Shown in pieces: positions 27,537 to 34,843 of a stretch of DNA of 64,000 bases. Origin of the DNA: Streptomyces brasiliensis (GTDB taxonomy: Bacteria > Actinomycetota > Actinomycetes > Streptomycetales > Streptomycetaceae); contig NZ_BMQA01000010.1 of the NCBI RefSeq assembly GCF_014647875.1, forward strand, positions 124,001 to 188,000, written 5' to 3'. The notes under the pieces are model-generated. The model was not told where the DNA came from. It did no database searches and saw only the letters and a list, made by a program, of their open reading frames with translations. Position 1 is the stretch's first letter. Each line of letters begins with the position of its first letter. Both the position numbers and the translations under genes were made by a program.

Positions 27537-27576
27537 GGTGCCATCTGGGCTTGCAGATGGCGCCATGGTGGTGCCA
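27537..27576. promoter_or_regulatory. Second GGTGCC/GGCGCC cluster at the RHH-gene promoter
   Basis: GGTGCC at 27537, GGCGCC at 27559 and GGTGCC at 27570 are spaced by 22 and 11 nt. The flanks GGTGCCATC and GATGGCGCC form an inverted repeat. A TGACGTCA palindrome follows at the start codon of the downstream gene. Likely autoregulatory sites for the ribbon-helix-helix protein. Confidence 0.5.
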
Positions 27577-27586
27577 CTATGACGTC

Positions 27587-28105
27587 ATGGACCTCACCCC
27601 GTATGTCGACACCCTCCGCCGCGAACTCGCGGTGGCCGCCGAAGCCGGCGGAGAGGATGCTCGCGAGCTGGCCGAGCGGCTCACCGCCCCTCTGGAGTCG
27701 GCGACCCGTCTGACCATGCTCAATGTGCTCTCCGCCGCGATGGACGAGATCACCCGCGAGCTCGCCCCGGGCTCGGTCGACGTACGGCTGCGCGGGCTCG
27801 ACCCCGATTTCGTGGTGACGCTGCCGCCCACCGACAGCGGCTCCACGGCAGCCGCCCCCGTGCCCGCCGAACCGCTCCCGGCGCAGGCACCCGCCGACGG
27901 CGACGAGGGCGGCACCGCCCGCGTCAACCTGCGTCTGCCGGCCCACCTCAAGGCCCGCGCGGAGGAGGCCGCGAGCCGCGAGGGCCTGTCGGTCAACGCG
28001 TGGCTGGTGCGGGCCGTGTCGGCCGCGGTCGACGGCGGTACGCGGCCGCGTACGCCGGAGAGGACCCGCACCGCCGGACAGAGCTTCACGGGCTGGGTGC
28101 GCTAG
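27587..28105 (+). CDS. Ribbon-helix-helix (HicB/Arc-type) DNA-binding protein
   Basis: Starting at the ATG of MDLTPYVDTLRREL gives 172 aa; the longer frame runs through the operator-like repeats and is rejected. The N-terminal ~75 residues are helical and look like a dimerisation or partner-binding domain. A disordered Pro/Ala linker follows. Residues ~128-160 form an RHH domain (ARVNLRLPAHLKARAEEAASREGLSVNAWLVRAV), as in HicB antitoxins and Arc-like repressors. No HicA-type toxin gene is adjacent, so it is probably a regulator of the operon that follows (DUF4097 and DrrAB-like exporter). No clear ribosome binding site is seen; translation may be leaderless. Confidence 0.75.
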   Translation: MDLTPYVDTLRRELAVAAEAGGEDARELAERLTAPLESATRLTMLNVLSAAMDEITRELAPGSVDVRLRGLDPDFVVTLPPTDSGSTAAAPVPAEPLPAQAPADGDEGGTARVNLRLPAHLKARAEEAASREGLSVNAWLVRAVSAAVDGGTRPRTPERTRTAGQSFTGWVR

Positions 28106-28193
28106 CCGCGCCCGCCCCCGAGAAAAGAGCACTCCACCAACACCGCGTCCCACCAGCGGGGACGCCTCAAGGACTCATGAGGACGGTACAGCC

Positions 28194-29036
28194 ATGCCTT
28201 CTTTCGACACTCCCGAACCGATTTCGGTTACCGCACACGTGGGCGCCGGTTCCATCCGGTTCACCGCGAGCGACCGCCTCGACACCGTCGTCGAGGTGAG
28301 GCCCGGCAGCCCGAAGCGGGACAAGGACGTGCGGGCCGCCGAGCAGACCGAGGTCACGTACGCGAGCGGCGTCCTGACCGTCACGACGAAGGAGCGCCGC
28401 TTCGTCGGGCCCACCGGCTCCGTCGATGTGACGGTCGACCTGCCCACGGGCTCGCGCGTCGCAGTGACCGGCTCCTGGACCCAAGTGCTCGGCGAGGGCC
28501 GGCTCGGCGAGGTGCGGGTGAAGACCTCGGGCGGTGACGTCCGCCTCGGCACAGCCGGGCCGCTCCAACTGACCGCCTCCCACGGCTCGATCACCGTCGA
28601 CCGGATCGAGGGCCTGGCCGAGATCGCCACCAGCTTCGGCAGCCTGCGCGTCGGCACCGTCGACGGCCCCGCCGTCCTGAAGAACTCGCACGGCACCACG
28701 GTGGTCGGCGCCGCGATCGGCGACCTCCGGGTGAGCGGCGCCCATGGCGACATCGACATCCAGCGCGCCGAGAGCTCGGTCACCGCCACCACCGCTCAGG
28801 GCACCCTGCGCGTGGCCGAAGTGACCCGTGGCACCGTCCAGTTGGAGACCTCCTACGGCGCCATCGAGGTCGGCGTCCGCGAGGGTACGGCCGCCTGGCT
28901 CGACGTCAGCTCGCGCAACGGGCAGGTGCGCAATGCGCTCGCCGCGTCCGAGGCCCCGGAGAAGGCCGAGGACACGGTCGAGGTCCGCGCCCGGACCCGG
29001 TTCGGCAACATCGACATCCGCCGCGCCCGGGTCTGA
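28194..29036 (+). CDS. DUF4097 beta-strand repeat protein
   Basis: The 280-aa protein has no signal peptide. From about residue 20 it consists of repeated short strands of the DUF4097/adhesin-like type, for example VRVKTSGGDVRLGTAGPLQL, ITVDRIEGLAEIATSFGSLR and TVVGAAIGDLRVSGAHGDI, which predict a right-handed beta-helix or stacked-strand fold. It lies 88 nt after the RHH gene and 71 nt before the exporter ATPase, so it is probably in the same operon. Function is unknown; association with an ABC-2 exporter is common for this family. Confidence 0.8.
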   Translation: MPSFDTPEPISVTAHVGAGSIRFTASDRLDTVVEVRPGSPKRDKDVRAAEQTEVTYASGVLTVTTKERRFVGPTGSVDVTVDLPTGSRVAVTGSWTQVLGEGRLGEVRVKTSGGDVRLGTAGPLQLTASHGSITVDRIEGLAEIATSFGSLRVGTVDGPAVLKNSHGTTVVGAAIGDLRVSGAHGDIDIQRAESSVTATTAQGTLRVAEVTRGTVQLETSYGAIEVGVREGTAAWLDVSSRNGQVRNALAASEAPEKAEDTVEVRARTRFGNIDIRRARV

Positions 29037-29107
29037 GCACCGGCCGGACATTCGCCCATTCAGCCCGGCGACTTCAGCCTTCGAAAGCCTTCGAAAGGGA
29101 GGGCTCC

Positions 29108-30115
29108 ATGCCTTCTTCTGTCATGCCCACACCCAGAAAGGGTGGCGGCCCGCAGGCGCCCGCCGCCGTCTCCACCATCGGTCTGCGCAAGTCGTACGGC
29201 GACAAGACCGTGCTCGACGGCATCGATCTGCGCATCCCGGCCGGGTCCGTGTTCGCGTTGCTGGGGCCCAACGGCGCCGGCAAGACCACCACCGTGCAGA
29301 TTCTGTCCACGCTCATCGCCGCCGACGGCGGCCAGGCCCAGGTGGCCGGGCACGACGTCGCCACCTCACCCGACGGCGTACGCGCCGCGATCGGTGTCAC
29401 CGGGCAGTTCTCCGCGCTCGACGACCTGCTCACCGCCGAGGAGAACCTGCTCCTCATGGCCGACCTGTTGCGCCTCGGCAAGCGTGAAGGGCGCTTCCGT
29501 GCACAGAAGTTGCTGGAGCGGTTCGACATCGCAAACGTCGCGCACAACCGAGCCGCGACCTTCTCCGGCGGTATGCGGCGCCGGCTCGACCTCGCCATGA
29601 CACTGGTCGGCGATCCCCAGGTGATCTTCCTGGACGAGCCGACGACCGGGCTCGACCCACGCAGCCGCCGCACCATGTGGGACACGGTGCGCTCGCTGGT
29701 CGCGGGCGGCACCACCGTCTTCCTCACCACCCAATACCTCGACGAGGCCGACCAGTTGGCTGACCGGATCGCCGTGCTCGACGGCGGACGGATCGTCGCC
29801 GAGGGCACCGCCGACGAGCTCAAGGCGCGGATCCCGGGCAGCCACGTACGGCTGCGGTTCACCGAGTCCGCCGAGTACGAGCGCGCGGCCGCCGCCTTCC
29901 CCGGCGCGGCCCGGGACGAGGAGAACCTCGCCCTGCGTGTGGCGGGCGACGCGGGCCTCGACGCGCTGCGCGCCCTGCTCGACCGGCTCGACGCCGCCGG
30001 CATCCGGGCCGCCGACTTCTCCGCGCACACCCCCGACCTCGACGACGTGTTCCTCACCCTGACCGGCGACGGCAGCACCGGTACGTCCCTCCACGTCAAG
30101 GAGACCCTGCGATGA
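29108..30115 (+). CDS. DrrA-type ABC exporter ATP-binding protein
   Basis: The 335-aa protein has Walker A LGPNGAGKTTT, signature FSGGMRRRLDLA, Walker B QVIFLDEPTTGLD and a C-terminal extension of about 90 residues, as in DrrA. These features place it in the daunorubicin-resistance ATPase family, which energises ABC-2 permeases that export drugs or lipids. It has a GGAGGG ribosome binding site. Its stop overlaps the permease start (ATGA), so the pair is translationally coupled. Substrate unknown. Confidence 0.88.
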   Translation: MPSSVMPTPRKGGGPQAPAAVSTIGLRKSYGDKTVLDGIDLRIPAGSVFALLGPNGAGKTTTVQILSTLIAADGGQAQVAGHDVATSPDGVRAAIGVTGQFSALDDLLTAEENLLLMADLLRLGKREGRFRAQKLLERFDIANVAHNRAATFSGGMRRRLDLAMTLVGDPQVIFLDEPTTGLDPRSRRTMWDTVRSLVAGGTTVFLTTQYLDEADQLADRIAVLDGGRIVAEGTADELKARIPGSHVRLRFTESAEYERAAAAFPGAARDEENLALRVAGDAGLDALRALLDRLDAAGIRAADFSAHTPDLDDVFLTLTGDGSTGTSLHVKETLR

Positions 30116-30894
30116 GCACCCTCACCTACGCCGTGCACGACTCGATGACGATGACGCGGCGCAACCTGAAGCACGCGATCCGCTATCCAGCCGTGGGGTT
30201 CGGCAGCGCCCTGACGCCGATCCTGATGCTGCTGCTGTTCGTGTACGCCTTCGGTGACGCGATCGGTGCCGGCGTGGGCGGCGGCCAGGACGCGTACGTG
30301 AACTACCTGACGCCCGGCATCATCGTCATGGGGGTGGCGGCAGGAGGGATGTCGACCTCGATCGCGGTCTGCTCCGACATGACCGAGGGCATCATCAACC
30401 GCTTCCGCACCATGAACATCACGCGTTCGTCGTTCATGACGGGGCATGTCATCGGCAGCGTCATCCAGACGATGGTGTGCATGGTCCCGGTCGTGGGTGT
30501 CGCGCTCGCGGTGGGCTTCCGGTCGGATGCGAGCGCACTGGAGTGGCTGGCCGCCGCCGGTCTCCTCACGGCCATCGCGTTCGCGGTGACCTGGCTGGCG
30601 GTGGCGCTCGGCCTGGCCTCCAAGACCGTCGAGTCCGCGAGCAACAAGCCGCTGCTGATCCAGTTCCTGCCGTTCCTCGGCTCCGCGTTCGTGCCGGCCG
30701 ACTCGATGTCGCCGGGTCTGCGCTGGTTCGCCGAGAACCAGCCGTTCACGCCGATGACCGAGACGCTGCGCGGTCTGCTCTCCGGCTCGGAGATCGGCAA
30801 CAGCGGCTGGATCTCGCTCGCCTGGTGCGCCGGCATCACCCTGGTCGGCTACGTCTGGTCGCGCTCGCTGTTCAACAGCACCACCAAACGCTGA
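30112..30894 (+). CDS. DrrB-type ABC-2 exporter permease
   Basis: The 260-aa protein has six predicted helices and the ABC-2 family pattern (MTRRNLKHAIRYPAVGFGSALTPILMLLLF, PLLIQFLPFLGSAFVPADSM, NQPFTPMTETLRGLLSG). It pairs with the upstream DrrA-like ATPase to form a two-component exporter. It is the last gene of the RHH-DUF4097-drrAB-like operon and is followed by a terminator. Confidence 0.88.
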   Translation: MSTLTYAVHDSMTMTRRNLKHAIRYPAVGFGSALTPILMLLLFVYAFGDAIGAGVGGGQDAYVNYLTPGIIVMGVAAGGMSTSIAVCSDMTEGIINRFRTMNITRSSFMTGHVIGSVIQTMVCMVPVVGVALAVGFRSDASALEWLAAAGLLTAIAFAVTWLAVALGLASKTVESASNKPLLIQFLPFLGSAFVPADSMSPGLRWFAENQPFTPMTETLRGLLSGSEIGNSGWISLAWCAGITLVGYVWSRSLFNSTTKR

Positions 30895-30936
30895 GAGCCC
30901 GTCTTCCGAGCCCGGTCGATCTCGTACACACACCAC

Positions 30937-30971
30937 GGCGGAGGGCCTCACGCACACAGGGGCCCTCCGCC
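30937..30971. terminator. Bidirectional terminator between the exporter and ngc operons
   Basis: GGCGGAGGGCC pairs perfectly with GGCCCTCCGCC (11 bp, 13-nt loop), 42 nt after the permease stop. It can serve both converging operons. Confidence 0.7.
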
Positions 30972-31117
30972 CGCAGCGGTCCCGCAAGGGCTTCGCGGAG
31001 GCCTCCGGACGACCCCGCCCACACCGGCGTCCGGCAGGACGTGCCTCGCGCGGACCGAACACCCCTCCGTGGAACCGGAGTCCGGGAGTGGCAGAGGTCT
31101 GTGCCGGTGACGTGTCC

Positions 31118-32041
31118 CTACTTGAGCGCACCCGCCGTGAGGCCGGCGACCACCTGGCGCTGGAAGACGATGTACGCCGCCAGGACCGGCAGCATCGCCA
31201 TGACCAGGCCCGCGAACAGGCCAGACCAGTCTCCCTTGTAGCCCTGACTGACCGCCAGTTGGACCAGGCCCTGAGTGAGGACGCGCTTGTCGGGGTCCGT
31301 GTTCAGGACCGTCGGCAGCATGTACTGGTTCCACTGGCCCAGGAAGTTGAAGATGCCGACGCTGATCAGGCCGGGCTTGGCCATGGGCAGCATGATCTGG
31401 AAGAACGTGCGCGTGTGGGAGGCGCCGTCGACGAAGGCCGCCTCCGCGACGGACGAGGGCAGCGTCCGGAAGAACGCCGTCAGGAAGAACACCGTGAACG
31501 GCAGCGAGTACGCGATGTAGACCAGGATCAGGCCGTGGATCGTGTTCAGCAGCCCCATGTTGTTCACGACGTAGAACAGCGGGACCAGCGCGAGCATGAT
31601 CGGGAAGCTCATGCCGCCGATGAACAGGTAGTAGATGAAACGGTTGCCCGGGAAGTCGAACCGGGCCAGGACGTACGCCGCCATGGAGCCCAGGACCAGC
31701 GTGCCGATCAGCGAACCCCCCACCACCAGAATGGTGTTGAGGAAGTAGTCGCTCATGTTGGCCTGGGTCCAGGCTCGCGACCAGTTGTCGAAGTGCAACT
31801 TGTCCGGCAGCGCCCAGGGCGAGCTGAAGATCGAGCGGTCGTCCTTGAAGGACGTCATCACCGCCCACAGCAGCGGCATGACCACCATGAACGCCCAGAG
31901 GATCAGGAAGCCGTGCGAGAAGGCGTTGAGGACGTTGCCCTGCTTCTTCTGCCGGCCGTGCCCCGCGGCGGGTATGTCGACCTTGGCCACGGGCACGCCC
32001 GACTCGGCCGGCACGGGAGCGGGGGTCTCGGTCGTCTTCAT
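31118..32041 (-). CDS. ngcG: Sugar ABC transporter permease (NgcG-like, MalG type)
   Basis: The 307-aa permease has six helices and the EAA-type loop that contacts the ATPase (EAAFVDGASHTRTFFQIMLP). It is the MalG-like member of a carbohydrate uptake type-1 transporter. Gene order and neighbours match the S. coelicolor NgcEFG system, which imports N,N'-diacetylchitobiose and GlcNAc. The operon has no ATPase gene; such transporters normally share the MsiK ATPase encoded elsewhere. It starts 4 nt after the ngcF stop. Confidence 0.8.
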   Translation of the reverse strand: MKTTETPAPVPAESGVPVAKVDIPAAGHGRQKKQGNVLNAFSHGFLILWAFMVVMPLLWAVMTSFKDDRSIFSSPWALPDKLHFDNWSRAWTQANMSDYFLNTILVVGGSLIGTLVLGSMAAYVLARFDFPGNRFIYYLFIGGMSFPIMLALVPLFYVVNNMGLLNTIHGLILVYIAYSLPFTVFFLTAFFRTLPSSVAEAAFVDGASHTRTFFQIMLPMAKPGLISVGIFNFLGQWNQYMLPTVLNTDPDKRVLTQGLVQLAVSQGYKGDWSGLFAGLVMAMLPVLAAYIVFQRQVVAGLTAGALK

Positions 32042-32045
32042 CTGC

Positions 32046-32972
32046 TCAGAACTCCAGCCGCTCGCGACGGCCCAGCCGCATCACGACCGCCGCGAAGGCG
32101 AGTGTGACGACGAGCAGGGCGACGCCGATGGTGGTGGCGTAGGCGGCCTGACCGTCCCGGAACGCCTTCTGGTACACGTACAGGACCATCACCGTGGTCG
32201 AGTAGTCGGGGCCGCCCGGTCCGACGGTCATGATCTGCACGACCGCGAACGACTCGGCGCCCAGGGCGAGGATGCCCATGTAGACCCAACCGGACTGCAC
32301 GGTGTCCCACAGCAGCGGCAGGGTGATGCGGAAGAAGGTGGTGAAGCGGCTCGCGCCGTCCAGCAGGGCCGCCTCGTACAGGTCGGCCGGGATGGACGCC
32401 ATGCCCGCGGAGAACAGGACGACGAAGAAGCCGACCGTCGACCAGACGAGCACCGCCATCACGGCCCACAGGGCCAGCCCCGGGTCACCGAGCCACAGCG
32501 GCTGGACGCTGTCGAGGCCGATCCCGCGCAGGATCGAGTTGATGGCGCCGCTGTCGGGGTTGTACGCGAACTGGAACAGCAGCGCGACGATCGCGATCGA
32601 CAGCACCTGGGGGAAGAAGTAGACGATCTTGTAGAAGCCGGAGCCCCGGACGCCCGAGATCACCGGGCCGCCCTTTCTGCGCCGGCCGCCCACATTGATC
32701 ATGAAGGCGAAGAACAGGGCCAGACTGATCGTCACCACCGGCAGCAGCAACGCGAACAGGAGGCTGTGCTGCAACGACTTCCAGAAGATCTCGTCGTCGA
32801 ACATCCTCTTGTAGTTGTCGAAGCCCACCATCTTGAATTCGGGGCTCAGACCGGTCCAGTCCGTGAACGAGTAGTAGATGGACTGGATGAACGGCCATAT
32901 GACGAAAAGCGCGTACAGCCCCAGGGGCACCGCCAGGAACCCCACGATGAACCGGTACTTACCGTGTTGCAT
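32046..32972 (-). CDS. ngcF: Sugar ABC transporter permease (NgcF-like, MalF type)
   Basis: The 308-aa permease has six helices and the loop EAALLDGASRFTTFFRITLPLL. It is the partner of the MalG-like subunit, which begins 4 nt downstream. A very strong hairpin separates it from the binding-protein gene upstream, so its expression relative to that gene is probably reduced. Substrate assignment (chitobiose/GlcNAc) rests on synteny with ngcEFG and on the dre-like site upstream of the operon. Confidence 0.8.
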   Translation of the reverse strand: MQHGKYRFIVGFLAVPLGLYALFVIWPFIQSIYYSFTDWTGLSPEFKMVGFDNYKRMFDDEIFWKSLQHSLLFALLLPVVTISLALFFAFMINVGGRRRKGGPVISGVRGSGFYKIVYFFPQVLSIAIVALLFQFAYNPDSGAINSILRGIGLDSVQPLWLGDPGLALWAVMAVLVWSTVGFFVVLFSAGMASIPADLYEAALLDGASRFTTFFRITLPLLWDTVQSGWVYMGILALGAESFAVVQIMTVGPGGPDYSTTVMVLYVYQKAFRDGQAAYATTIGVALLVVTLAFAAVVMRLGRRERLEF

Positions 32973-33001
32973 TACTGCCGACCCCGATCTCTGCGCGGGT
33001 G

Positions 33002-33052
33002 CCGTCGCCAGGGCCTGTCCGGCGGAATTCGCCGGACAGGCCCTGGCGACGG
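33002..33052 (-). promoter_or_regulatory. 23-bp perfect hairpin between ngcE and ngcF
   Basis: The arms 33002-33024 and 33030-33052 are exact reverse complements closing a GAATT loop. The stem begins 4 nt after the ngcE stop. It can act as a partial terminator or a 3' exonuclease barrier favouring the binding protein. Confidence 0.75.
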
Positions 33053-33056
33053 ATCG

Positions 33057-34505
33057 TCACTGGTGCTTGTAGTGCTTGATCGACGTGTCCTTGGCGGCCT
33101 CGTCGGCGAAGCCCTGGATCTTCTTGATGGCCTCGGCCGGGGTGAGCCGGCCCGCCATCATCTCGCCGAGACCGGCCACACCGATCTTCTCCTTCTGGAG
33201 CTGCACGTACCAGTCCTGGAGCCGCGGGTTCACCACGTTCTGGCCGGCCTTCTCCAGCGCCGCGACACCGGACTTGAGGCCCGGGGTGAGGGAGATGCCG
33301 TCGGTGCCGCCGTTGTACGCGGTCAGCGACTTCACCTTGGCCGTGAAGTTCTTCGACGACGCCTCGCTGAGCATGATGCGCAGCTGCTCCATGCCGCCCG
33401 CGGCGTTCTTCGCCTTGGCCGGGACGATGAAGGGCTCACCGCCGGACGCCCAGATGGTGCCGAACGGCAGCTTGTCGGAGCTGTCGATGCCGGTCGGCGC
33501 CGAGACGGCCAGATTGAAGTCGGCCGGGATGACGTTGGCCGACTCGTTCTCCACCCAGGAGCCGTTCGGGATGAACAGCGCCTTGCCCTGGGCCCATGCG
33601 GTCTGCGACTGGATGTGGTCGAGACCCGGGGTGCCCTTGAGGACGTATCCCTTCTTGTAGAGCTCGTAGTAGGCCTCGAAGCAGGCCTTGACGGCCGGGT
33701 GCTTCCAGGCGTTGGGCTCCAGGTTGTCGATGGCGTCGAGGACCTCGCGGCCGCCGACCTTGCCGATCATCGGGTAGAGCGAGAAGGGGATGTAGTACGG
33801 GTACTTGCCCGCGTACGTCCAGCCCGCCATGCCCTTCTTCTTGGCCTTCTCGCAGACCGCGAGCATCTCGTCCCAGGTCTCCGGGTACTGGGCGTCCAGC
33901 GAGTCGAGGGCCTTCTGCGAGTACCAGACGCCGTACACCGTGTAGGCGTAGTACATGATCCAGACCGGGTTGCCGTCGAACTGGCCCATCTCCACGATGC
34001 CGGGGCGCAGCGTGTCGCGGACCTTCTTGTTCGGGTCGTCGTACGACGGCGCGTCGAGCAGCGGGGTGAGGTCCGCGAGCTGGTTCTTGCCGACCAGGAC
34101 GCCCATGTCCATCTGCTCGGCGCCGGAGTTGTCGATGAGGTCCGGCGGGTTGCCCTGGTTGAAGCGGGGCTGGAGGGTCGACTGGATCTTCTGCGTGGCG
34201 GAGAACTTCACCTTGACCTTCGGGAAGGCCTTCTCGTAGACCTTCACCGCGTCCTGGGCGTACTCCTTGCCGAAGCCGCCGTCGAACAGCACGAATTCCA
34301 TGCCGGCGGTGTCGTTGACGGCGAGCGGGTTCTTCGCGGTCTTCTTGCCGGACTCGGCCTTGTCCTGACTGTCACCACCGCTGCTCGCACACGCGGACAG
34401 GAAGCTCATCGTGGGTACGGAGATCAGACCCAGGGCGGCGGACCGCTTGATCAGATCACGCCGTCCCACGCCTTCGGAACCGTTCGCTGCGGAAGTGGAT
34501 CCCAT
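33057..34505 (-). CDS. ngcE: Chitobiose/GlcNAc-type ABC transporter binding lipoprotein (NgcE-like)
   Basis: The ATG giving MGSTSAANGSEGVGRRDLIK has GAGG 8 nt upstream and yields 482 aa. The N-terminus combines a twin-arginine motif (GRRDLIKRSA) with a lipobox (SFLSACA), so it is probably a Tat-exported lipoprotein, as described for NgcE of Streptomyces. The rest is an extracellular solute-binding protein of the family 1 type (FDGGFGKEYAQDAVKVYEKAF; PLAVNDTAGMEFVLFD). A dre-like site about 95 nt upstream of the ATG predicts control by the GlcNAc repressor DasR. Confidence 0.83.
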   Translation of the reverse strand: MGSTSAANGSEGVGRRDLIKRSAALGLISVPTMSFLSACASSGGDSQDKAESGKKTAKNPLAVNDTAGMEFVLFDGGFGKEYAQDAVKVYEKAFPKVKVKFSATQKIQSTLQPRFNQGNPPDLIDNSGAEQMDMGVLVGKNQLADLTPLLDAPSYDDPNKKVRDTLRPGIVEMGQFDGNPVWIMYYAYTVYGVWYSQKALDSLDAQYPETWDEMLAVCEKAKKKGMAGWTYAGKYPYYIPFSLYPMIGKVGGREVLDAIDNLEPNAWKHPAVKACFEAYYELYKKGYVLKGTPGLDHIQSQTAWAQGKALFIPNGSWVENESANVIPADFNLAVSAPTGIDSSDKLPFGTIWASGGEPFIVPAKAKNAAGGMEQLRIMLSEASSKNFTAKVKSLTAYNGGTDGISLTPGLKSGVAALEKAGQNVVNPRLQDWYVQLQKEKIGVAGLGEMMAGRLTPAEAIKKIQGFADEAAKDTSIKHYKHQ

Positions 34506-34598
34506 GCTCAAGTCCTCACCTTCTCCAGGACTCAGGCGGTGAACCGGATCCTCCCCGGCACCGCGGTCGGGTAGTGCAGGGTCGTGCAGGAAACGCCG

Positions 34599-34614
34599 AC
34601 AGGTATAGTCCACT
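34599..34614. promoter_or_regulatory. DasR-responsive element (dre)-like site before ngcE
   Basis: ACAGGTATAGTCCACT matches the dre consensus ACTGGTCTAGACCACT at 13 of 16 positions by eye. It lies 94 nt upstream of the ngcE start. DasR is the GntR-type regulator of amino-sugar use in Streptomyces. Confidence 0.65.
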
Positions 34615-34805
34615 TCCCGCCAGCTGAGCAAGATCGAATGCAAGGTTGGCCATGGGTCTTTTCCGAGTTGAGACCTCACGGAAATCTGAGACGCCTGTGT
34701 GCGCCTTGCCGGAAAAATCCGCGACATACGGCCCCCAATGCCACAGTCAACGCCCTTGACATCACCGGGCACTTGACTCCCTACTGGTTCCTGCGCACCG
34801 ATTTT

Positions 34806-34817
34806 GACAACGTTGTC
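34806..34817. promoter_or_regulatory. LacI-type palindrome before the first GH92 gene
   Basis: GACAACGTTGTC is a perfect 12-bp palindrome with a central CG, typical of LacI-family operators. It lies 26 nt upstream of the TTG start of the mannosidase gene. The same element occurs twice before the second mannosidase gene. Confidence 0.65.
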
Positions 34818-34843
34818 CAACGTGTGCAGGGAGGGAACCCGCT

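Noticed and set aside
27587..28105. HicAB toxin-antitoxin system
   Set aside because: A HicB-like RHH domain is present but there is no small HicA-type toxin gene adjacent on either side.
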